Below are positions 33,032 through 41,036 of a stretch of 44,807 nt of DNA, piece by piece. The stretch is from Planctomycetota bacterium (GTDB taxonomy: Bacteria; Planctomycetota; UBA1135; UBA2386). Position 1 is the first letter of the stretch, and every line of letters starts with the position of its first letter. The stretch is taken from positions 1 through 44,807 of the forward strand of contig JAEUHS010000072.1 of assembly GCA_016794035.1 (NCBI GenBank), read 5' to 3'. The position numbers and the translations under genes were made by a program. Under the pieces are notes generated by a model, which worked only from the letters and a program-made list of their open reading frames with translations, was not told the origin of the DNA and made no database searches.

Positions 33032-34068
33032 TGGCTCCTCGTCACGAAGACCGCAAGCCCGGCCAACGCCCCGCGCGCGGCACCGGCCCGCGCCGCAGCG
33101 GCAGGGCCGCCGGCTCGGGCAAGCCCTCTGGCCCCCGCAAGCCCGCCGGACTGCGCAAGTCCGCCGGATCGGACGAACCCACGGGGCCCGGCAGGTTCGT
33201 GGCGCCCGGCCGGCCCGCGCGGCCGGCGCCCGGCGCACCGCGCCGCAGCAAGCGCCGCGAACAGGGCCTCGTCGTCACGCCGGCGACCGCGCCCGGCGCC
33301 GGCGTCGGCGACGGCAAGGTGCGGCTGAACCAGTTCCTGGCGATGAGCGGCCTCTGCAGCCGCCGCGCCGCCGACGGCCTGATCGCCGGCGGCCGCGTCG
33401 AGGTCAACGGCGAACTGGTGCGCGAGCTCGGCGTGCGCGTCGATCCCAGGCACGACGACGTGCGCTTCGACGGCAACCGCGTGATGCCGGAGCGGCCGGT
33501 GTACGTGCTGTTCAACAAGCCGACCGGCGTCGTCTGCACCAACGCCAGGAACGAGCAGAAGAAGCGCGTGATCGACTTCCTGCCGCAGGTGCGCGGCCGG
33601 TTGTTCACCGTCGGTCGCCTCGACCTCGACAGCGAGGGTCTGATCCTGCTGACCAACGACGGCTCGTTCGCGCTCGAGATGACACACCCGCGCTACGGCG
33701 TGCCGAAGCTCTACGCGGTGCTGGTGCGTGGTCGCATCGAGCAGCAGGACGTGCACAAGGCGCGCGGCGGCGTCTGGCTCGCCGAAGGGCCGACCACCGG
33801 CATGCAGATCAAGATCGAGCGCAGCGGCAAGGACCGCACCTACATGAAGGTCACGCTGCGCGAGGGCAAGAACCGCGAGATCCGGCGCGTGTTCGCGCAG
33901 CTCGGCTACCCGGTGATCTCGCTGAAGCGCGTGCGCATCGGCGACCTGAGCCTGCACGGGCTCAGTGCCGGCGAGTGGCGGTTCCTGCAGCTGCACGAGG
34001 TGCAACGGCTGCGCGAGGTCGCGAAGTCGGGCGCCACACGGGGCGATGACGAGGGGGAGGCAACGTGA
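33031..34068 (+). CDS. Pseudouridine synthase, RsuA/RluB family
   Basis: Of the 345 residues, 1-90 are a disordered Lys/Arg/Gly/Pro-rich extension. Residues 91-150 form an S4 RNA-binding domain (VRLNQFLAMSGLCSRRAADGLI...GRVEVNGELV). The catalytic domain follows, with YVLFNKPTGVVCT, the active-site Asp in GRLDLDSEGLILLTNDG, and the RREGKNREIRRVF-like motif (LREGKNREIRRVFAQLGYPV). RluB modifies U2605 of 23S rRNA and RsuA U516 of 16S; the S4-plus-catalytic layout fits both, with RluB-like length. The long basic tail is probably an RNA-binding addition. Overlaps the next gene by GTGA. Confidence 0.88.
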   Translation: MAPRHEDRKPGQRPARGTGPRRSGRAAGSGKPSGPRKPAGLRKSAGSDEPTGPGRFVAPGRPARPAPGAPRRSKRREQGLVVTPATAPGAGVGDGKVRLNQFLAMSGLCSRRAADGLIAGGRVEVNGELVRELGVRVDPRHDDVRFDGNRVMPERPVYVLFNKPTGVVCTNARNEQKKRVIDFLPQVRGRLFTVGRLDLDSEGLILLTNDGSFALEMTHPRYGVPKLYAVLVRGRIEQQDVHKARGGVWLAEGPTTGMQIKIERSGKDRTYMKVTLREGKNREIRRVFAQLGYPVISLKRVRIGDLSLHGLSAGEWRFLQLHEVQRLREVAKSGATRGDDEGEAT

Positions 34069-35435
34069 AGAACGGCAGGAACGGCGGCGGCATCGACATG
34101 CTGCCCGACGTCGAGGTGGTCGAGCTCGACAACGGCTTCAAGGCGCTGCTGGTCGAGCGCGGCCCGCTGCCGCTGGTCGCCTCGTTGCTCTGGTATCGCG
34201 TCGGCGCGCGCGACGAGCACTCCGGCGAGACCGGCGTGTCGCACTTCCTCGAGCACATGATGTTCAAGGGCACGCAGGCGTTCCCGAAGGGGCAGATCGA
34301 CCTGTCGACCAGCAAGATGGGCGGCAACAACAACGCCTTCACCGACAACGACAGCACCGCCTACTACTTCGCGATGGCGGCCGACCGCTGGGAGACCGCG
34401 CTGGAGATCGAGGCGAGCCGCATGCGTGGCTGCCTGCTCGACCCGCACGAGTTCGCCAGCGAGAAGAACGTCGTGCTCGAGGAGCTGGCGATGGGCGAGG
34501 ACGACCCGTGGCGGCCGCTCTACCAGGCGACCGAGTCGCTGCTGTTCCAGGTGCACCCGTACCACCCCCCGGTGATCGGCTACAAGCAGGACCTCGAGCG
34601 CCTGACCGTGCAGCGCATGCGTTCGTACTACGAACGCCACTACGGCCCCAACCGCGCGTTCCTCACCGTCGTCGGTGCGATCGACCGGCGGCGCACCGCC
34701 GCGCGCATCGAGCAGCTGTTCGGGTCGATCCCGCGCGTCGCCGACCGCGAGGAGCCGCTGCGCGAGCCGCCGGCGCTCGGCGAGCGCCGTGCCGAGATGC
34801 GCACGCCGCACTCGGTGACGCGCCTGTGCATCGGCTTCCCGACCTGCCGCATGGGCGAACGCGACGACTACGCGCTCGACGTGCTGGCGCACGACCTCGG
34901 CAACAGCAGGAACAGCCGCCTCTACCGCCGCCTCGTGCTGAAGGAGGAGCTGGTCACCGACGTCAACGTCATCAACGAGACGCGGCAGGAGCCGGGCGCC
35001 CTGTTCGTGATGTGCGAACTGCGACCCGACACGGCGCCGGCGAAGGTCGAGGCGGCCGTGCGCGAGGAGATCGCGCGGCAGATCGACGAGGGCGTGCCGA
35101 AGAAGGACCTGCAGCGCATCCGCGCCCAGATCGGCGCCTCGTTCCTGTTCCAGGACGAAGCCGTGCTCGACCTGGCGATGAAGCTGGCGCGGTTCGAGGC
35201 CAGCGCGCCGGAAGGCTATCGCACGCTGGCGACCGTGCTGCCGACCTACGAGTCGCTGACGCAGCGCGAACTGCGCGACACGGCCGCGCGCTACCTGGAC
35301 TTCCGCCGCGCGGCGGTCGTCTGGGCGGTGCCGGCGGCGACGCATGGCGCGCCGGCGAAGGCCCGCGCGGCGCAGAAGCAGCGGGTCGCCAAGGCGACGG
35401 CCGGCAAGAGGAAGCCCAGCCGGAGCCGCGCATGA
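34065..35435 (+). CDS. M16 family zinc peptidase, catalytic subunit
   Basis: The GTG at 34065 follows a strong Shine-Dalgarno (GAGGGGGAGG, 34051-34060) and yields 456 residues. The inverted zinc motif HxxEH is present in VSHFLEHMMFKG (His60, Glu63, His64), and the third ligand is Glu140 in EKNVVLEEL, 76 residues later as usual. GGNNNAFTDNDSTAYYF is the substrate-strand region. The C-terminal 35 residues are Ala/Lys-rich and disordered. There is no signal peptide, so it is probably cytoplasmic. It pairs with the next gene, whose product lacks the zinc site, in the manner of mitochondrial-processing-peptidase-type heterodimers. Confidence 0.9.
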   Translation: MKNGRNGGGIDMLPDVEVVELDNGFKALLVERGPLPLVASLLWYRVGARDEHSGETGVSHFLEHMMFKGTQAFPKGQIDLSTSKMGGNNNAFTDNDSTAYYFAMAADRWETALEIEASRMRGCLLDPHEFASEKNVVLEELAMGEDDPWRPLYQATESLLFQVHPYHPPVIGYKQDLERLTVQRMRSYYERHYGPNRAFLTVVGAIDRRRTAARIEQLFGSIPRVADREEPLREPPALGERRAEMRTPHSVTRLCIGFPTCRMGERDDYALDVLAHDLGNSRNSRLYRRLVLKEELVTDVNVINETRQEPGALFVMCELRPDTAPAKVEAAVREEIARQIDEGVPKKDLQRIRAQIGASFLFQDEAVLDLAMKLARFEASAPEGYRTLATVLPTYESLTQRELRDTAARYLDFRRAAVVWAVPAATHGAPAKARAAQKQRVAKATAGKRKPSRSRA

Positions 35436-36682
35436 GCGACCGCATCCGGCTGACGATCGGCGAACGTGTGCTCGACTCGGGCCTGACGCTGCTGGCGGTG
35501 CACAATCCGCGCGTGCCGACGTTCGCCTGCGTGGTGTCGCTCGACATTCGCATCGGCGCCGAGCCGGCCGCCCAGTCCGGCCTCGCCAACCTGGTCGGCG
35601 AGTGCCTCGACGAGGGCACGCGCCGCCACAGCGGGCTCGAACTCGCGGCCGCGGCCGAACGGCTCGGCGCGGCGATGGAGGGCAACCACCGTGGCGGCGT
35701 CGTGATGAGCCCGGCGGCGACCCAGAAGGAGTCGCTGGCGCTGCTGCGCGAGATGGTGCTCGAACCGGAGTTCCCCGGGCGCGAGGTGCGCCGCGTGCAG
35801 GCCGAGGTGCTGACCGAGATCAAGGCCGAGGACGACGACCCGCGCGCGGTCGCGGCGCGGCGCTTCCGCAAGGAGGTCTACGGCGAGCATCCGCTCGGGC
35901 GGCCGTCGCACGGCTGGGCCCAGACCGTGGCGAAGCTGAAGCCGCGCGACCTGCGCGGGTTCCACGCGACGTGGTTCCGGCCGGCCGGCGGGTTCGTCGC
36001 GGCCGCCGGTCCCGAGGTGCCCGAGAAGGCGCTCGACCGCCTCGAGAAGGCGTTCGGTGGCTTCCGCGGCAAGCCGAGCAAGCACCCGCAGCCGCCGGTC
36101 GTCGCGCTGCCGCCGCGCGGCCGCGACGCGCACCTGCCGATGGCGCGCGAGCAGGTGCACGTCTATCTCGGCCACCTCGGCATCCGTCGCACCGACCCGG
36201 ACTACTACGTGCTGTCGGTCATGGACCACGTGCTCGGCACCGGTCCGGGCTTCACGTCGCGCTGCTCGCGCAAGCTGCGCGACGAACTCGGCCTCTGCTA
36301 CGCGGTCAGCGCCGGCATCACCCCGTCGGCCGGCGAGGAGCCGGGCACCTTCACGGCCTACATCGGCACGTCGCCCGAGCATCGGCAGAAGGCGGTCGAC
36401 GGCTTCCTCGCCGAGATCCACCGCATCCGCACCGAGCCGGTGACCGCGCAGGAGCTGCAGGACGTCAAGGACTACCTGACCGGCAGCTTCGTGTTCGCCC
36501 TCGAACGCAACAGCAACCTCGCCGCCTATGCGATCCGCGCGCGGCGGTTCGCGCTCGGCTTCGACTTCCTGCAGCGCTACCCCGACATCGTCCGGTCGAT
36601 CACGGTCGAGCAGGTGCGCGAGGCCGCCGAACGTCACCTGCACCCCGATCGGCTCGCCGTCGTCAGCGCCGGCGCCTCCTGA
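35432..36682 (+). CDS. M16 family peptidase homologue, non-catalytic subunit
   Basis: The 416-residue protein overlaps the catalytic subunit gene by ATGA. It aligns with the M16 fold but reads SGLANLVGECLDEGT where the HxxEH should be, so zinc ligands are absent. It keeps the substrate-binding Arg/Tyr motif in its second half (SRCSRKLRDELGLCYAVSAG), which in M16 dimers completes the active site of the partner. A regulatory or substrate-recruiting subunit is the expected role. Confidence 0.9.
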   Translation: MSDRIRLTIGERVLDSGLTLLAVHNPRVPTFACVVSLDIRIGAEPAAQSGLANLVGECLDEGTRRHSGLELAAAAERLGAAMEGNHRGGVVMSPAATQKESLALLREMVLEPEFPGREVRRVQAEVLTEIKAEDDDPRAVAARRFRKEVYGEHPLGRPSHGWAQTVAKLKPRDLRGFHATWFRPAGGFVAAAGPEVPEKALDRLEKAFGGFRGKPSKHPQPPVVALPPRGRDAHLPMAREQVHVYLGHLGIRRTDPDYYVLSVMDHVLGTGPGFTSRCSRKLRDELGLCYAVSAGITPSAGEEPGTFTAYIGTSPEHRQKAVDGFLAEIHRIRTEPVTAQELQDVKDYLTGSFVFALERNSNLAAYAIRARRFALGFDFLQRYPDIVRSITVEQVREAAERHLHPDRLAVVSAGAS

Positions 36683-36686
36683 ACGC

Positions 36687-37481
36687 ATGCCTGCTCCGTC
36701 GCTCGCCGAGGTCCTGGACATCCTGCACGAGATCGCGCCGCTCGAACTGGCGGCCGAGTGGGACAACGTCGGCCTGCTGCTGCAGCCGAACCGCCGGCCC
36801 GGGCGCGTGCGCCGCGTGCTGCTGACGATCGATCTCGGCGACGCCGTGGTCGCCGAGGCGAAGCGCGCGCGCGCCGACCTGGTCGTCAGCTACCACCCGC
36901 CGATCTTCCAGCCGCTGCGGCGCCTGCGGCACGACGACGCGAAGGGCCGCACGCTGCTGCTCGCCGCCGCCGCCGGCCTGCCGGTCTACTCGCCGCACAC
37001 GGCGCTCGACGCGGCCCCGAGCGGGCTGGCCGACTGGCTCGCCGCGGGTGTGCTCGGCGGTGCGGCGCCGAAGGAGCTGCGCCCCTGCGGCGACGGCGAG
37101 TTCGGCCGCATCGTCAAGCTCGAGCGGCCGCTGCCGATGGCGACCCTGCTGACGCGCCTGAGGCGGCACCTCGGCGTGCGCAATCTGCAGCTGGCGAAGC
37201 CGGCGCAGCGGCGCGCCGCCGTGCGCACGGTCGCCGTCGCGGCCGGCGCCGGCGGCAGCGTGCTGCGCGGCGCGGCTGCGGACGTCTACGTCACCGGCGA
37301 GATGTCGCACCACGACGCGCTGGCGGCGGTCGCGGCCGGCACCACGGTCGTGCTCGCGGGTCACAGCAACACCGAGCGCGGTTTCCTGCCGGTGCTGCGA
37401 AAGCGCCTGCGCGCGGCGTTCGGCGGCGACCTCGACGTCGGGCTCGCGCGTGCCGACCGCGACCCGTTCACGCCGGCCTGA
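36687..37481 (+). CDS. Nif3-like dinuclear metal centre protein (YbgI/DUF34)
   Basis: The protein has 264 residues. Its N-terminal part, LAEVLDILHEIAPLELAAEWDNVGLLLQP, and the metal-binding SYHPPIFQPLRRL and SPHTALDAAPSGLADWLA stretches are the Nif3 signature. A third cluster, TGEMSHHDALAAVAAGTTVVLAGHSNTERGFL, supplies further His and Glu ligands. Members have been proposed as GTP cyclohydrolase I-like or metal-chaperone proteins; the function is unsettled. It begins four bases after the M16 pair and probably ends this operon, since a strong hairpin follows. Confidence 0.9.
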   Translation: MPAPSLAEVLDILHEIAPLELAAEWDNVGLLLQPNRRPGRVRRVLLTIDLGDAVVAEAKRARADLVVSYHPPIFQPLRRLRHDDAKGRTLLLAAAAGLPVYSPHTALDAAPSGLADWLAAGVLGGAAPKELRPCGDGEFGRIVKLERPLPMATLLTRLRRHLGVRNLQLAKPAQRRAAVRTVAVAAGAGGSVLRGAAADVYVTGEMSHHDALAAVAAGTTVVLAGHSNTERGFLPVLRKRLRAAFGGDLDVGLARADRDPFTPA

Positions 37482-37513
37482 TTCGGGCCGACAGGCGATG
37501 CGCCCGGCCGGCC

Positions 37514-37543
37514 ACTGCGCGGCCTTCGCGCTGGCCGCGCAGT
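37514..37543 (+). terminator. Perfect 11-bp hairpin between the Nif3 gene and the HtrA-like gene
   Basis: ACTGCGCGGCC (37514-37524) and GGCCGCGCAGT (37533-37543) pair perfectly around an 8-base loop, 33 bases after the stop. The T-rich stretch after it is weak (GCTTCC, then TCTGCTTGTG). Likely a terminator; a leader structure of the following protease gene is the alternative. Confidence 0.5.
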
Positions 37544-37594
37544 GCTTCCGGCGCTCTGCTTGTGCGTTCCCGCAAACGACTCCGAGAATCGCCC

Positions 37595-39607
37595 GTGCCC
37601 GTCCAGAATCCGCTCCGTGTGCTCCCCCTTCTCCTGCTCTGCGCGGTCGCCGCGCCGGCCCAGCAGAGCGACATCAAGGCGCAGATCGAGTTCGCGAAGA
37701 GCAAGGTCTACCCGGCGCTGGTCAACATCTCGGTGGTCTCGAAGTCGTTCGAGAACGGCCGCACGGTGCGCCGCCCGAGCGCCGGCTCCGGCACGATCGT
37801 CAGCCCGGCCGGCCACGTGATCACGAACTACCACGTCGTCGAGGGCGCCGAGCGCGTGACCTGCACGCTGCCGACCGGCGAGGAGATCCGGGCGAAGGTG
37901 CTCGCCGAGGATCCGGCGCTCGACTTCGCGGTGCTGCTCCTGGACCTGGAACGGCGGCGCAATCCCAACATCGGGCTGCCGTTCGCGACCCTCGGCGACT
38001 CGGACGCGCTCGCGGTCGGCGACTACGTGCTGGCCGTCGGCAATCCGCTGGCGCTGTCGTCGTCGATGACGCTCGGCATCGTCTGCAACACGCGGCGTGT
38101 GTTCACCGACTTCCTCGGCAACGAGGCCGACGACATGGACATCGGCGGGCAGAAGACCGGCATGTTCACGCTGTGGATCCAGACCGACGCGCTGATCCTG
38201 CCCGGCAACTCCGGCGGTGCGATGGTGGACCTGCGCGGTGAGATCGTCGGCATGAACTCGCGCGGTGGCGGCGGCCTCGGGTTCGCGACGCCGTCGAACA
38301 TGCTGGCGAAGTCGCTGAACCAGATCCTGACCTACGGCGAGGTGCGGCGCGGCTGGATCGGCGTCGACGCGCGACCGTACCCCGATCCGACGCGGCGCGG
38401 GGCGTTGGTCGCGAACGTCGTGCCCGGTTCGCCGGCGGACGTCGCCGGCATCGTCGCCGGGGATCGCATCGTCGCGCTCGGCGACACGGCCGTGCAGTGC
38501 CAGTTCATCGAGGACATGCCGCTGTTCTACGGCGCGATCGCCGACCTGATGCCGGGCATCGAGACGCAGGCGACGTTGGAGAGCGGCAAGAAGCTGACGA
38601 TCCAGGTCGGCCGATGGGAGAACTTCCTCGCCGACGAGCGCGAGTACCGCAGCGTCGGCGTCACGGTGCGCAACGTCTCCAAGCCGCTGGCGGTCGCGCG
38701 CGGCTGGCCCGACAGCGACGGCGTGCTGATCACCGGGATCCGTCCCGGCAAGCCGATCGAGAGCGCGCGCCCCGCGCTGGCCGCGGGCGACGTGATCCGG
38801 CAGCTCGACGGCAAGCCGGTCACCACCGTCGCCGACGTCGAGAGCACGTTCCGCGACGCCAAGCCCGGGACCTCGATCTCGTTCACGGTGCGCCGCGACC
38901 GCCAGGAGATCGTCTCCGCGCTGGTGATCGAGGAGCCGGTCGAACGCAAGGGCGGCAAGGTGCTGCCCCGGCCGTGGCTCGGCGTGCAGACCCAGGTCCT
39001 GTCGCCCGAGGTCGCCAAGGCGCTCGGCATGGAGGGCCAGAAGGGCCTGCGCATCACGCGCGTGCTGCCGGACACCGTCGCGGCGGCGAGCGGCCTGCAG
39101 GTCGGCGACGTGCTGCAGGGCCTCGGCGACGAGGCGATCGAGTCGTACCGCCCGCAGGACGCCGGCGACCTCGACACCCTGCTGAACGACTTCGCCGTCG
39201 ACCAGAAGGTCGCCGTCAAGGTGCGCCGTGGCGGCGAGACGTTGTCCTACGACATCGTGCTCGAGGCCTCGCGCATGGTGCCCGGCGACCCCGAGAAGGC
39301 CAGCGACGACTTCTTCGAGCTGAAGGTGCGCGCGATCGTGTTCTCCGACCGGGTCGACGAACCCTGGCCCGATGGCACGCAGGGCGCGGTCGTCGCCGAC
39401 TGCACCAGCGGCGGCTGGGCGGCGATGTCCGGGCTGCGCGTCGGCGATCTGATCGAGCGCATCGACGACGTCGTCGTCACCGGGCCTGCCGACGTGACGA
39501 AGGCGCTCGACGCCGCGCGGACCGCGAAGCGGGCGCTGGTGTCGATCTTCGTCCGCCGCGGTACGCGCACCACGTTCGTGCTCGTGCAACCCACCTACCC
39601 CAACTGA
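37595..39607 (+). CDS. Secreted HtrA/DegP-like serine protease with several PDZ domains
   Basis: The GTG at 37595 gives 670 residues and a signal peptide (LPLLLLCAVAAPAQQ). The trypsin-like domain (about 28-235) has an intact triad: His80 in ITNYHVVEG, Asp110 in PALDFAVLLL and Ser206 in LPGNSGGAM. Then follow about four PDZ-like repeats: about 245-345 (RRGWIGVDARPYP), 365-450 (SVGVTVRNVSK), 470-580 (RPWLGVQTQVLSPEV) and 590-665 (FELKVRAIVFSDRV). HtrA proteins usually have one or two PDZ domains, so this array is long. It should act in the periplasm in protein quality control or signalling. It is followed eight bases later by a degenerate homologue. Confidence 0.9.
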   Translation: MPVQNPLRVLPLLLLCAVAAPAQQSDIKAQIEFAKSKVYPALVNISVVSKSFENGRTVRRPSAGSGTIVSPAGHVITNYHVVEGAERVTCTLPTGEEIRAKVLAEDPALDFAVLLLDLERRRNPNIGLPFATLGDSDALAVGDYVLAVGNPLALSSSMTLGIVCNTRRVFTDFLGNEADDMDIGGQKTGMFTLWIQTDALILPGNSGGAMVDLRGEIVGMNSRGGGGLGFATPSNMLAKSLNQILTYGEVRRGWIGVDARPYPDPTRRGALVANVVPGSPADVAGIVAGDRIVALGDTAVQCQFIEDMPLFYGAIADLMPGIETQATLESGKKLTIQVGRWENFLADEREYRSVGVTVRNVSKPLAVARGWPDSDGVLITGIRPGKPIESARPALAAGDVIRQLDGKPVTTVADVESTFRDAKPGTSISFTVRRDRQEIVSALVIEEPVERKGGKVLPRPWLGVQTQVLSPEVAKALGMEGQKGLRITRVLPDTVAAASGLQVGDVLQGLGDEAIESYRPQDAGDLDTLLNDFAVDQKVAVKVRRGGETLSYDIVLEASRMVPGDPEKASDDFFELKVRAIVFSDRVDEPWPDGTQGAVVADCTSGGWAAMSGLRVGDLIERIDDVVVTGPADVTKALDAARTAKRALVSIFVRRGTRTTFVLVQPTYPN

Positions 39608-39615
39608 GACCGATC

Positions 39616-40443
39616 ATGCAGAAACTCTCGACCGCTGTGTTGTTGTTCGTCGCCGGCCTGCCGGCGCAGGAAGCGTCCCCGCTGGCGAAGCTCGTCGACA
39701 CCGTGTCGCCGTCGATCGTCACGGTGCGCATCGTCGCCGAGATCACCATGCCGCCGATGATGGGCGGCGAGAAGCAGGAGATGAAGGAGGAGGCGCTGGG
39801 CACGATCGTCGACCAGAGCGGTCTCGTGCTGGTGCCGTCGTCGGCCCTGAACCCCGGCGAGCACATGAACATGATGTTCGGCGGCGAAGCGGAGGTCGAG
39901 AGCACGATCACCAGCCTCAAGGTCGTGATCGGCAACGACAACAAGGAGCTCGTCGGCACCGTCGTCGCGAAGGACGACAAGCTCGGCTTCTCCTACGTCA
40001 AGATCGCCGACCTCGGCGACCGCAAGCTCGACGTGATGGCGTTCGATCAGAAGGGCGACGTCGAGATCGGCGCCAAGGTCTACGCGATCAAGCGGCTGCC
40101 CGAGGGCTACGACTTCGCGCCGTTCGCGGCTCCGAACGAGATCGTCGGCCGGATCAAGAAGCCGCGCAACGCGTGGATGCTGGCCGAAGGCCTCGACAAC
40201 GGCTCGCCGGTGTTCACCGCCGGCGGCGCGCTGTGCGGCGTCGTCGCGCGCGTCGATGCCAGCAGCAAGGACGAGGATCCGCGCGCGATGATGATGCGCA
40301 TGTTCGGCGGTGGCCGCAGCGGGCCGATGACGTTCGTCGTCAGCCCCCAGGTCGCCGCGAACTCGATCGCGCAGGCGCTCGAGGCCGCGAACAAGGCAGC
40401 GCCGGCGGCGGCGCCGGCGGCCCCGGCCGACGCCGGCAAGTGA
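39616..40443 (+). CDS. Secreted HtrA-like pseudoprotease
   Basis: This 275-residue protein has a signal peptide (MQKLSTAVLLFVAGLPAQ). The rest follows the course of an HtrA protease domain: SPLAKLVDTVSPSIVTVRIV, EEALGTIVDQSGLVLVPSSALNP, VVAKDDKLGFSYVKIADLG and EGLDNGSPVFTAGGALCGVV. Compared with the upstream protease, the His position reads SSAL, the Asp position reads KLGF and the GNSGG motif reads NGSPV, so none of the triad remains. There is no PDZ domain; the C-terminus is an Ala/Pro-rich tail. It probably binds the active protease or its substrates. Start chosen at the ATG after a weak GAGACC. Confidence 0.78.
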   Translation: MQKLSTAVLLFVAGLPAQEASPLAKLVDTVSPSIVTVRIVAEITMPPMMGGEKQEMKEEALGTIVDQSGLVLVPSSALNPGEHMNMMFGGEAEVESTITSLKVVIGNDNKELVGTVVAKDDKLGFSYVKIADLGDRKLDVMAFDQKGDVEIGAKVYAIKRLPEGYDFAPFAAPNEIVGRIKKPRNAWMLAEGLDNGSPVFTAGGALCGVVARVDASSKDEDPRAMMMRMFGGGRSGPMTFVVSPQVAANSIAQALEAANKAAPAAAPAAPADAGK

Positions 40444-41028
40444 TCAGCGCTTGGGGCGCCGCTTCGTGCGTGCGCCCTTCGGTGCCGTTCGCTTGGCCTG
40501 ATGCTCGGCCGACGACTTCGACCGGCTGGTGGCGGCCGTCGCTGCCTCGTTCGGCCAGCAGTTCCAGTGCACCGTGGCGAACACCAGCGCATCCTTCGGA
40601 TCGCGATCGCTCGGCCAGGGATTCCCGTCCTTGTCCAGCAACTCGTAGCTGCGACTGTTGACCCACTGCTCGTGCAACAGCTTGCACCTCGTGCCGGGGC
40701 TTCCGGACAGTTTCTTCACCTTGCCCGGACGCTGCAGCTGGGCCTTCAGCTCAGGGAAGAGCTGGCGCCGGCCGCCGATGATCAGTTCGTCCTCTCCGTT
40801 CTTCAGCAGCGCGGCGTTCAGTTCGAGGTCGAGCACCGTGCGGACCCACTCGTCGTCCGTCGGACTCGAGGGGCCGATGTAGGTCGCGCCGGGCTCGGCC
40901 CAGCGTGCGAGGTCCGCATCCGGGAAGTAGGGCGACAAGACCAGCTGCATCTTGGGTTGATCCTGGCAGTCCTCCACCTCGTTCGACTCGTAGCCGATCT
41001 CGATCCGGAGCCACTTCTTGACGACCAT
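40444..41028 (-). CDS. Protein of unknown function downstream of the kinase gene
   Basis: This 194-residue protein has no signal peptide or membrane segment. It has a Trp-rich middle (WLRIEIG, ARWAEPGATYIGPSS, EQWVNSRSYELLDKDGNPW, TVHWNCWPNEA) and a basic C-terminal tail (SKSSAEHQAKRTAPKGARTKRRPKR in part). I recognise no family. The start is the ATG at 41028, 8 bases past the kinase stop; a GTG at 41040 would overlap the stop. The stop codon abuts that of the pseudoprotease, convergently. Codon use is a little less GC-biased than the neighbours, by eye. Its place suggests translation coupled with the kinase. Confidence 0.7.
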   Translation of the reverse strand: MVVKKWLRIEIGYESNEVEDCQDQPKMQLVLSPYFPDADLARWAEPGATYIGPSSPTDDEWVRTVLDLELNAALLKNGEDELIIGGRRQLFPELKAQLQRPGKVKKLSGSPGTRCKLLHEQWVNSRSYELLDKDGNPWPSDRDPKDALVFATVHWNCWPNEAATAATSRSKSSAEHQAKRTAPKGARTKRRPKR

Positions 41029-41036
41029 CTTCGACC

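Noticed and set aside
40173..40661. Plus-strand frames over the pseudoprotease end and the orphan gene.
   Set aside because: Shadow composition; the true frames end in abutting stops at 40443 and 40444.
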